From positions 16,944,589 through 17,008,588 of the forward strand of contig OZ038320.1 in the NCBI GenBank assembly GCA_964035795.1: a DNA stretch of 64,000 nt. The letters are read 5' to 3'. The notes beneath the pieces are model-generated. The model was not told where the DNA came from. It searched no databases and saw only the letters and a list, made by a program, of their open reading frames with translations. Positions 48,067 through 59,600 of this stretch are shown in pieces; position 1 is the first letter of the stretch, and every line of letters begins with the position of its first letter. This DNA comes from Pterobdella sp. o SKG-2022. Taxonomy: Eukaryota > Annelida > Clitellata > Hirudinida > Piscicolidae. The translations under genes and the position numbers were made by a program.

Positions 48067-51000
48067 TTATAAGAGGTTCAATTCATCAAAATCTGCAAAA
48101 AAAAAAATTGAAGCACTAATAATAAGCTTTGAAGTATAAACTGATCTATAATTTGATGATATTTGGAACATATCAAAAAGCTTTAAACGTTTTATCAACA
48201 CTTAATGTTTAATAAAAGATTAATTTAAACATAACGACTGAAGACAGCAGAAAGAAAATTTATAATTTAAGAAAAACTTGATTTACCTTTCAAGTCGAGG
48301 AGACTAACGTCAGCTATGCCCTCTTTAAAGACCTCACCATCATCATTGTTCACATCATCTTTAATATCGACATCTTTTTTGTTAGTACTAAAGTGATTCT
48401 CGATGAAAAAGTTCAAATCTGAATTTATTCTCAGTTTTGATAGCCTCCTTGCATTAGACACATCATTGTTCTTGCTGGCAATAGCATTATTACTATTAAA
48501 CTCTTCAAAATCCGTTGGCAATACAGTTTCGAATTTTTCAGTATCGAGATCTATGCCTAAATCATAGTTTTTATTTATTATGCTATTTCTTTTATAATTG
48601 GTATTGTTTATCTTTGGAGTGTTGAAATCAATCAGAGACACATCAGCAGCAGGAGTTGTTGTTTTGAAACTGTTACTAGCTTCTGTATGAATAGTGGCAT
48701 CAACTGGTATCTCAGTTGCAGTTCTATTTGTGAATGATGAATGCGAAATGTAAAGTAAGTTATTTGACTCATAGCTACTCGATATTTGTACAGCATTCTT
48801 ACAAGGAAAATTACTATTAATGTTATCATCATCTACATTGTTAATTCGGCTTTCTTTATCATTATCCTCATCCTCCATTAGTAGCACATCAGCGCCATCA
48901 TCATTGATGAAATTGACCACATCACATTCAAGCCAATCATCCCCAACATTATCATTAGTTGCACCGTTGAATATTTCACCACTAGCGTTTATATTTTTAT
49001 TGATAGAACTAATACTAACTTGTTCAATATCATTATTATCCTTATTATGAGTTATACCACTTAGGTTATTATGGTTTGTGATGTTATTACTATAAGTTTC
49101 AAGATTAGTGTAATTAGCCCTATATTCATTTATATTATTCATTTTGTGCAGTTCAAAAGAATTTTTCATCATGGCAACTTCTCTTCCGAATCTCAACATA
49201 TTGAAATCCTCATCTTCATCATTTTTAGTAACTATATCATCATCATTACTATTATTATCACGGTTGTTATTGATATCACAATTATTTTGACAAGCAAGAT
49301 CTAGATCATAGTCATCTTTATTAAAAATTGTTACATTACTTTTAGTAGCGGATAAATTGTTTCTATAAATATCATTATTAGTAGAATGATTATTATTTGT
49401 AGTAGTAACAGAACCATTATTTATATCATTCGTAGTAGTAGTGGTGGTGGTGAAAGTAATACTACAGCTTTTATTTTCGTCATTAACCTGATGGCCATTC
49501 TCAAAATCATCATGCTTTTTATTAAAAACAGAATTCATACATTTTCTGATATCTTCATCATTGTGAGATATAGACTGCTTGGTAGCTTCAAAAAACATGT
49601 TAATAATAATCATTTTAATGTATTACAAAATAATAGCTGATTGGAATATGAAGATAATCTATGAACAATTATATAAAATCCTAGGTATTTTTTCAATCAT
49701 TTTTCTATAAAAAAAATCTAGCCACTTTTAATGTTTATTTTACAACTTTGTATCCCATTAATTAGGATTGTATGTCGCTAGTTAACCCTTCCAACTATTT
49801 ATATTGTATTAACCCTCTAACCTTATGCTATGAGACAAATATGTTAAAAGAATGATAATAATTAAGAAAAAGCCATTTTTTAAGACAAGTTTGGAGCAAT
49901 TTTTCCTTGCCATTATCAGTTAATATTAGCTACCAAGACAAAGTATAACGATACTAGAATACCAGTGCTCATGCCTGTTTACATTCTACTGATATCCAAT
50001 CTATAATAGAAGAGCAACCATTAGCTATAGTCGCTAAGCTGGATGTGATTTAACGTCAATACCTAGTCTGTCATAATGCTTTTGGACAAAAATCAAATAT
50101 AAATTGAAAAAAAAATTAAACACAAAAGTTTTCTTATTTTACTTCGACTTGAGAACATCAAAATAGTAATTATACCCTATGAGCATAATGCTTAAAATAC
50201 GTCTAAGCAGGATGTATGATGTCAGAACTTACCAGTTGCAGACTCCAAGTGTTTTTTGGACTCTATCATTATTTTTTCACCTCGCTTTTTTGCATATTCT
50301 GTCATGAGGTGGTCAATTGTGCTTGAAAAAGTATAGAAACAATATAAAATATCTACATTAACTTTATGTCATTATTTTATCATTATGGTTAATACGAAAG
50401 ATTTCAAGTATCTTTAATCGAAAAAATTTTGATGAAAGAATAGCGTAAACCAACACAAAGTATATATTAACTTAATACAAAAAGCTTCTCATAAGAAAAT
50501 CTTACATTATCAAGGGCGCCGCTCACTATTAAAAAAGAGCTTTGCTATAAGCAAATTATCATAATCAAATTTTCTTAAATATAATTCATCAAGATCTTGG
50601 TTACATTCAATATAAAGTCAAACCTGAGGTCATTAGAGATTCAAAGGAAAAGAAGTCATAAATACATAAGACATCCTTATTACTATTATTACTTGCATTA
50701 TCGTGCTTTGTGCTATTGTTAGCATTATCATCTTTGTTAGATGCGGTTGGTTGTGGTGCTTGGTAGGTTGTTGAATTCAAAAGTGGTAGGTCCATGGACT
50801 GTTGTTTTTTTTATATTCTTTACATCACTTCAATTATTATAGGAGTAATCATTCATATCAAAGTGTTACATTATAAATGTAAATTGATGTGCATGAATCA
50901 CCTTGTAACAGCCCCATTGCACGTTGTTGCTCAAAGCATCGATGGAAGATTTCAAATGAGGTATTTGGGTATCTCTCTTGTTGTCACTGTATATAACAAT

Positions 51001-54000
51001 AAAATAATTATAAAAAGTTATAAGAATTTGATAAGATCATTGAATGATATTAACAAGTCAGAGTAAACATATTAACTTATATAGTGAAATGAAAATCAGA
51101 GAAGCTATTATAAAATTACTATCAAAAGAAGAAATATCTGCTGAGCCTTTGAATTATAAAACCGAGTGAGCAAGACTGCCAAGGATTGATGAAGATAGTG
51201 AAATATTAGCACAACTTTGATGAAAGAATAAGCTAAGGTCAACTAGAGAATATAAAATTTCTATAATGGGATATCATTGTAAAAGAAATACAAAAATAAA
51301 CATTTCCATTTTTTATTGGAGAAAAACGTCATGTAATCAAACTGATGATCGGATGCACTTCTACTACTATTACAAAAATGATGGAATAAAGTTAAAAAAA
51401 AGATGCCAATAGAGCGATATTTTAAAGCAAATGGCCTAATGATCTAAAGTTTGAAGTTAAAAACGATCGTAAAACAAATCATAAAAAATATTAGTGTAGA
51501 AGAAATGAAGGTTCGACCCTGATGAAATGATTATGGGTGGCTTGTAAGGCAACTATGTGCACAAAATCATCTTAAGAGTGAGAAAAAATCAATGATGAAA
51601 TATTAATGATACAACGAACCAGCACATGGCAGACAGTTTAATGTTGTGCTTGAGTCTGCAATTGATTTGTTGCAAGGTGTCTTCAATACTACTATGGTCT
51701 GTCCCTGTATAGTTGTTATGAAGAAAATTCTCCACATGTTAAACAATTTTTTAAGATTTTAAGATTCATTCATTGAAACTAACAAAGCTTTTATATGTAT
51801 AACTTAGATTTTTAATTGTTTAAATTTACCTATCACCAATATATGTGTAAAAAAATATATATACGTTTATCTTGATGGGTAAAAAAAGTCATTTATTGAA
51901 CAGCGATATAACAAACCATTCTGCATCAACTTCCCAATAGTTTCCAATGATTTGTTACACTGTTTCAAGAAATTTATGAGATGAACCTTGTGGTCATGTG
52001 TGTGTACCTGAACATCGATATGGAGTGGCAGTTAACAATGTAACAAGGTTTAATATTGAAATTTCAGAGCAAAATAGAGTTATCTATTCAAAAGCTATAT
52101 TTTCAAATTAATTCATCAATCACCTCACTGCCAGCAAAATCGCTTTGAGGAAAATCACAAGAGAGCTTACTTCCATCCACCACTACCATCTGCTTCCTCC
52201 ACCAACATGCTTCTCCATCAGTCTCATTATTTATATTGTTTTTATTACATATAACATTACTCCTGTTATTCTCTTTGCTTTTTTGGAATGCACTGCTGCT
52301 AAAGTTTGTATTGTTGACAGTGTTTTCATCATCATATAAAGTGTTTCTTGTTATATTATTGGGATTATTATTATTATTATTTATTCTCATCACCCTTTCC
52401 AATTTTTTGAGATTTTCCAGACTTTTTCGTATCTTTAAATGATTAAAAATAAATAACATTATAAATAAGAATAAAAACAATGGAATCTGAACTTGCAAAC
52501 ATAATATAAAAACAATATTTTAGAACATAGACATCACCTTATTTAATCTTTCTCCAATTATATTCTTCTTATCTTCTGATTCCTTCTCTGTGCTATTTGT
52601 GGGCATTATTTTTTAAATTCAGTGTAGTAGTGAGCTGATTATTAAGTTTAATTAAATTTTAATTTATTGTTGTGGAGACAGATAAGATATTTAAGCTTTT
52701 ATTCTTGAAAATGGTCAGTTTTTGGGTAAAACTACTGAATTTTTTTTTTGATCAGCAAATATTGAATCATTAGTTATGCATCCTTTGAATGGTGAAGATT
52801 AAAATGATGTTCATAAGCCACCCAATTTCTTGTTAGCATGATGTTTTAATATATGAAATTAAAAATTGTATAAAAATACTTCAAACTGAAATCATATCAG
52901 TTTCATTACTCTCATAAACTTTAACATATTTTTCCTTAGTCAAAAAGACCTTCTTAATTAGTTCAAAAATTTAAATTTCTCCTATGAAATGAAAAATCTG
53001 TTTTATGAAATTATGACAGTTCAGTTATTTAAATGTCAATGATGATTCTAGTTTTTTTGAGGCTATCAAAAAATATAAATAAATTTGTTCTGAATAATGA
53101 AGAATATTATAAACTAACATTGCCAACTCTTCAAATTGTCTAAGCTCTTCTTCCAAACGTTTTTCCTCCTTAATATTTCTTCTATACTTTTCTGCCAAAC
53201 CTCTAAAAGTGAATTAAGCTGTTGGTTATTTTTATTGAATATAATGTATAATATAAGTTGGAATACACTCAAACTTTACCATAACTTTGTTTATGGTATA
53301 AAGCTTATTTTAAATAAGTCTAGCTTACATTATGAAATGATGTATAAAAACACACAACCTAGACTTCAACACAAAGTTTTACTTTGAATAAAAATTTGAA
53401 AAATGCTGATGCTTTATATTTGAAAAATAATTTTTTTTCAATTACATTATATTATTACCAACCAATGTATGCACTATATATATATATTTAAGAACAAACC
53501 CAGCAATCCTCATCCAATCAGCATGCATATCAGTGAACTGCTTCATTCTGTTGATGTGGTGATAACTGACACTATTGCAGGCTGTTTTCAACAAGTTATA
53601 ACTGCTTTCAGTGTCTGACGATGGCCACACATAGTCTTGGTATGCAGATTTTTCTGTGAAAATGTTTATGTTAGATCTGGCACAGCTATTTATGGGACAA
53701 TAATCAGCCAAATAATTGTTTTTTCTTATCCATACACTAATTTGAACAGAGAACTCACTAAAAGTTGTTTGAAGATCATGTCTGATGATGTATGATGTCA
53801 AGTTGATGAGAAAGGAATACAACTTTGAACCATATGGCTTGGAAAATATATTGATGAGATAGGGGAGGTTTGATGTTGGATCAGTCTGTGAAAAATTCCA
53901 ATTCAGTATGATTTCAAATAAATTTATTGCGTTGAAAATATCAACGATTTTTATTAAATGTATTGTTCTTTGAAGTTTAAAATAAAAAATCATCATTAAT

Positions 54001-54688
54001 GTCTTGAAACAAAATACACTTGTATAGTTTTTATGATGGTGGTCAATTAACTTTGAAGCATTCAAGTTGCATCTTCAATTATATTGAATAAAATGGTTTT
54101 TGAACTATATAATAATACGGTTATGATTAAGAGAAAAACAAAATTCATCAACTTTAGCAAGATCTGTTAACCAGATGGATGCCATTTTTTTGAATTCAGC
54201 CTCTATTTTTTTCTCTTTTACTTGTAACAAATTTCTGAAAATTTTTAAAAATTTATTGAAGTATGAGTATTTCTTTTAAATTTAAACAAGATTATTTTTT
54301 TTTGGTTAACAATTTGTGTAGAACAAGTTATTGTTTTGGAAAATTGAATGACATTTCGACAATTAAGTTGAATTTTTTTTTAAATGCAAGTGTGTAAATT
54401 TAAACTAATCAAATGACAATTTTACTTGAATTCATTGTTCCATCTTTGTGAGTCAAGTTTTTTCAGAAGAAAATGAATTACCTCATATAAGCCAAGTTTG
54501 TTCGGTTTATCAAACATGTCCCTTGGAATTGGTTTTAAGTTTTAAAATTGATTAAAGTTTTTCATTTGATACTTAAATAATTTTACTTACCTGTTGAATT
54601 CAATGCGATGCTTTTGGGTCATTGCAACAGGGTCAAATTCCAAAAGCAACAAATTGGTAAAAAATATTCTTTTTTTTTCATCTTCCAT
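48067..54688 (-). CDS. HAUS6: HAUS augmin-like complex subunit 6 ortholog
   Basis: Augmin subunit that links gamma-tubulin to spindle microtubules. Exons on the minus strand: 54688-54591, 54234-54153, 53885-53500, 53202-53119, 52592-52538, 52432-52129, 51704-51620, 50986-50902, 50798-50624, 50298-50233, 49585-48287 and 48092-48067. Every junction keeps phase. The N-terminus MEDEKKRIFFTNLLLLEFDP, then KKIEAEFKKMASIWLTDL and SNLPYLINIFSKPYGSKLYS, matches the conserved HAUS6 head (QALGFEP, EFRKHCCEWIKRI, FPQVVGSLFLSPGGPKFIHL). A coiled coil follows (LAEKYRRNIKEEKRLEEELR, KSLENLKKLERVMRIN), with an Asn run coded by an ATT microsatellite on the plus strand. Then come SSIEDTLQQINCRLKHNI, LKSSIDALSNNVQW and SMDLPLLNSTTYQ. 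The 433-codon exon is Asn/Asp-rich and holds two similar motifs, ADVSLIDF and ADVSLLDL. The last exon adds DFDELNLL and a stop. The middle of the protein is weakly conserved, so small exons there are the least certain. Confidence 0.82.
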
Positions 54689-54959
54689 CTTTATGTTTCA
54701 AGCCAAATTAAAAAGAAAAATTGTAAATCTCCAAAGTTATTAAACTAGCGGGAAACTGTTTAAAATTAATTCGAAATGTTAAAAGAGAATTCATAAAAGT
54801 AATTTTCGAAATTTTAAACCGGATTGCTTATAAAATTATTTACATAAAAAAAATCAACTTACCAATAAATGGTTGTTTTGATTCAGTATTAATTGAATAT
54901 TTTTCAATTCATTCAAAATCAAGTATGAAATAGTTTACATTAACTCTTCTACCTATCTT

Positions 54960-55160
54960 TCTGAACTAACCAAATCTCTCCAGTTTTTCGAATTTGATAA
55001 TGCATACAATTCTTTTTTCTTTTTCAACTCAATTCCGCTATTTGTGATCTATTATTTTTCTGAAGCTTCTCTCTTATCTTCTGGTTCTTTTATTTGGAAT
55101 ACTTTACAATCTCAACTTAAGACTTTTTCAGTCCATCTTTTTTGAAAACTAAAGCTTTGG
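54960..55160 (+). mobile_element. LINE 3'-end fragment
   Basis: The plus-strand frame reads FFEFDNAYNSFFF..., then LLSSGSFIWNTLQSQLKTFS. This matches the terminal SGxxLWNSLPxxLKxxxS block of CR1/L2-like LINE ORF2 proteins. No catalytic part is present. Confidence 0.55.
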
Positions 55161-55171
55161 ATTTCAATGCT

Positions 55172-56330
55172 CTATAATAATGATTTTGTTGCTAAGCTTG
55201 ATGTGTTTTCATTGCATCTGCAAGAGGGAAATAGAAAAGTTAAATCATCGGCAAAATCGTTATCTTTTGGTTGAGTTTCACTTTTTATCATATCCGTCGT
55301 TTTTTTCGTTATCCAGTCAATAGCAAACAAAAGCAAAAACGGTGATATGAGCGTGGGCATGACATTAAAAGGCACTTACTTAACACTCTAGCGTTTAGGC
55401 TTGCTAGCCGGTAAGGCTGTTGCTGAGCGGAAACTTCCAAAGTCTCTTCCGAACTCTTTGGAACGAGTAATGAGAGAAACATGTAACTTTGAGTTGTTTA
55501 TGGCTATAGGTGAGTAGTGAAAAATGATGGATGGGTTTTTGAAATGCTTTATGTTTAGAAGCTGACTATCCTTGTAAGGTATTCTCGAGTGATTCTTAGT
55601 AATTACTAACTTTACCTAGTCAACATAATGTCACACACTGATTGTTTTTCAGTCTGCTTTCACGAGGCTAGGTTCCTAAAAAAAACATTCTAGAACACTA
55701 ACAACCTGGTGATGAAGAAAGGGTACGCTCTTAACCTACATGGGGGTAAAAATACGTTACGTTGAGAGAAGGCCTTTTTGTTGAATTTAAATTTTTTCAT
55801 CGAACCTTCATGTCAGCTTTCTATCAAACATTAGCTGGCACGTTATTTTTTTGTTATGACTTCTCTGCGAGTTTTAAAAATTTTGATCGAATTTCAAAGG
55901 TAGGAATAATTTTTGAGAATTGTGTAGTGCAGACTTTCAACTTTTTCCAGTAATCCACAAAGTTGGTGTACAGTGAAAAGTTCGAATCCAGGAATTTCTC
56001 AAGAATGGGTTGAGATCTATGCAATTTTGTTTTTGAAAAATCTCTTTTGCTTCAAGCCTTGCTTGGTTGTCTCTAAAATCTTAATTTGCGACCTCTACGG
56101 TTTTTGTTAGAGTTCTTTCCAAACACGGCCATAGTTTTATTTTCCGATAGTCATCAAAATTGTTAAAACTCTTTTTTCGAGCACTTAAATAATATTCGCC
56201 GTTTTCCATTCGATTAGTTTCATCTTCGGCTCAGATCTTTTCAAACAATTGCAAAATTTTTTTAGCATTGCTGCATAGGCCTCAAGTGCTTTTGCTAGTA
56301 TTCTGTTTAGTTCTGCTGCTTTTCCACTTT
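55172..56330 (-). mobile_element. LINE reverse-transcriptase remnant, split by an insertion
   Basis: On the minus strand, reading from 56330, SGKAAELNRILAKALEA and later LCGLLEKVESLHYTILKN and HEGSMKKF match the N-terminal polymerase region (SGKAAGxDxIxPEALKA, LWKLLRHYGIPEKI). From 55354 down it continues SPFLLLFAIDWITKKTTDM and DNDFADDLTFLF, the FADD catalytic block. Several stops and frame changes make it inactive. The two parts are separated by the repeat at 55355-55747. Confidence 0.75.
55355..55747 (+). mobile_element. Dispersed GGGCATGAC...ACATGGGGG element, copy 3, inserted in a LINE
   Basis: It starts GGGCATGACATTAAAAGGCA and ends AGGCTAGGTTCCTAAA, AACATTCTAGAACACTAACA, TTAACCTACATGGGGG. 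It is longer than the other copies because unrelated bases fill the middle. The flanking sequence on both sides belongs to one LINE polymerase on the minus strand, so the borders of the insertion are visible. Confidence 0.75.
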
Positions 56331-56676
56331 TTAATATTTTTAAATCTTGGTTTCTTGTAATTTATTTCCAGATCTGTTTCTGTTGAAAAGACTTGTTATT
56401 AACATAATGAATACCAAAGTTTTATTTGGTGAATACAAATTTTTGAAGCTTCAATTAATTTTATTTTAATTAATATTAATTGAATCAAAAATCAATTAAA
56501 TTCAAATTTACAGGAATAATTTTTGATAAAGTGTAAATTCGAAGAATTTTTATTTATCATTTTAAAAAATATAAGTTAAATAATTTTAATGAATATTCTT
56601 TACATTGTAAATTATAAAAGTAATTTAGTTTATCTTTCCTGCAATTTTAAATCTTTCATTTTCGTTCATTCGTAAA

Positions 56677-59600
56677 ATGTATAATAATCGAAAACTCAAT
56701 GATTTTTCATACTATTCTAAATTCTCGCCTTATAGAAGATTTAGTTACCGAAAAAATTATTACAGGTTAAATATTTTCTTTTTGTTTCTAATATTATTAA
56801 AATATCTGAACCTTAGACCATTCAAGGCTTATTTCAATTCCGGAGGGAAAAAATATACACACAAAAGTTTTCCACAAAAATCCCCTCGTTCAAAATTTAA
56901 ATACAAGAAGACGCGAGGAGGTAAATAAGTGATTTATAGCATACTCATTGATAAAGCATTTTATTCTTCAAAGATGGGAAAGAGAACGGGAATTTATCTT
57001 TGAACCAAATTTTAGGAAGACGTGTGCATAATTTAAGCAGCAATGTTTATAAGTTTGTAAATGCCAAAGCAAAAAAGTCTCAACAGAAGTTTTTCAAAAA
57101 TAGATTTAAGTCTTTTTACGCCAGAGGATTTTCATATGAAAAAAATTATGGTATAACTTTGTATCTTAATGCATTATTCAATTAGAAAAAAAATATATTT
57201 CAATTTTAAATCATACAGCTTTATCAAAGACAAAGTTTGCCTGTTCTTTCACAAAGTAATTTTCAGATAATTTTATGAGAGAATATTTTAATCTATTAAC
57301 TAGTTTATATTTTATGCAAAATCTCTATGGATCAGTTTTCTTTTACATAAGAGTATTTTGTTTGCATTTCATTATAAGTATATTATAAAGTGATGGTTTT
57401 TTCAAACACTAATAGTTTTCGTTGAAATACGAAGCTTTAAATTATAAAAGTAACATTTCAAAGTTACTTTGGTAATGAAAAGCTTCGTATTTTAATAAAA
57501 GCTTTCAATCTTCATAAATTTTCTCATGTATATTATAAGAAACACTGATAATTTATAGAATTTCCATCCAATGTATAAGCTTTGCATGCTTAATAATTCA
57601 AATCAAACACCTTCATCAACTGAAAAGTATGAAGCTTTTGGTAAGTCAAACTCACATTATCAAGGAGTAACTTGCTCATGTGAGTTTGACTTACCAAAAG
57701 CTTCATATTGATCAGTTACTAAGTGTTCCAAGCTTATTTAAAAAGTTGAGGTTGCCCCCAAAATGCTAATGACAGTAATTTTTGATTGAAACTTGTTTCT
57801 ACCATAAAACAACCTCACAAAAACATAGAAAGCAACTGATTTAAAATGAAAAAAATAAGCGAGATACAGGGTGATCTCATATGAGATCAATGGGCATGAG
57901 TGTTAATTAATGGGTTTTTAATTGAATAGCATTAAAAAGAGTAGTTTGAATATTTTAATTTGCTGTAATTTTATTTCAAAGCCAAAATATGGAAAAAATT
58001 TATTCTAAAATTATTAAATTTGTTTTTTATTTGAATAGTAGAAAAAAAATTCACATAATAAGAGAAAAACTTTTGAAAAATAAAAACTCTCATTCAAGAT
58101 TATAATATATAGAAAAACATACTACACACAAAGTGTCTGTGCATTTTTCATGTCTGTGGTCTAGCGGTGCATGGCTTGTTTTGGCACATTCTTTGTTTTT
58201 TTCTTGTTGTTATAATTTGTCTTTGAAGATTGAAATGGATATCGTCAGAAACTTGAAGGTCTTGAACAGCTGTACCTCTTAATTTATTGTTGCCTAATGC
58301 AGAGTTTTTAACTTTGGAACGGCTAATTGCTCTTCTATATTTAAGCAGATTTATTATTCAGCTTGCGTATCACTTCATTCGCCCAGTTATAGAATTATGA
58401 GCGTGTAATACTGCTACATCTGGTGTTTTTTCAAATATTGATCATTATATTCTTAGCCTTTATTGTGACATATTTGCTTGCCCATCAATCGTGCTTATCC
58501 ACTACCCATTTAATCTATATAAGGCCATGGAACTGAATCTTTTGGTTTTAATTTTTTCACTCAACGATTTACCTTGCCAATAAGTTTAATTGTATCATAT
58601 TTTGTTCCAGTCTTTACAACAGTAGTCTTTAACAACCTCATGTTTAGAATTTTCTCAATGGTATCCAAACTAGCTATGAGTGCCTCTTTTTTGGGTTATC
58701 TATTGTTTTTTGTTGGTCGAAGGGTATTTTTTTTAACCTGTTTTACCGTATAGTTCTTGTGGCTCATATTTCATTTTGCTTCATCATAATCATAAATTAT
58801 TATGCCTTACTTGAATGTTTTTCAATAAACGTCCGTCAAAATGAAATTTGGACAATTTTAAGATTAAATATCAAAATAAAAATCGAAAATTCAAATAAAA
58901 TGAAATTAATATTGAAGATAAAACCCTAGTTAACAAAAAAAAATTTTATTTTGATAAATATTAATTTTTTATGTACTTCGAATTTTAAAATAATAATTTA
59001 AGATAACTGAAACATATTTTTTCCATTATAACTGCCTTGATCAAATGTTTTTTAATAAACGTCCGCCAAAGTGAAATTTGCAAAATTTTAAGCACAAAAT
59101 TTGAATTAAAAATTTAAATAGAAATATTTCAATATTTGAGATATAACCGTAGTTAATATGAAAAATTTATTAGATTTGGATAAAAACTAACTAATAATTA
59201 GTAAAACTGTTATATGTAAGTGATTTCATATAAGATCTATGAGCACCGACGGGTTAAGCATTTGATAGGTTTCACAGAATACTACTTTTATAAGTTGGGC
59301 TAATTTAGTTCATCTTTTTTAATTAGAATAATATGAAAGATTATTATAATAACAATGACCTAGTTATATACTTCTCACTTTGGAAAAATTCCTTTACAAC
59401 CCAGTCGTTTGGTGAATCGCAGTATAAAGTGCCTAACTAAGCCAAGCAATCAGCAATATTGTAAGTTGTTCAACAAGCAAGGTAGATGTCATAAGGGAAT
59501 ACATTGTCGGGATATTCATGATCCTGCCCGTATATCTGTTTGTACCAGGTATCAATATTTTTTAAAATTTCAATGAATAAAATTATTTTATCATAAGCCA

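Larger units (their letters stand above)
54689..56676. other. Intergenic region between HAUS6 and ZC3H3 (divergent)
   Basis: Upstream side of both genes. It is filled mostly by retroelement remains: a LINE 3' end (54960-55160), a LINE polymerase remnant on the minus strand (55172-56330), and a dispersed repeat inside the latter. The last 340 bases before 56677 hold nothing recognisable and should include the ZC3H3 promoter. Confidence 0.5.

Noticed and set aside
48820..49640. Ser/Ile-rich plus-strand open frames over HAUS6
   Set aside because: Complement of the Asn/Asp-rich HAUS6 exon; no family match.
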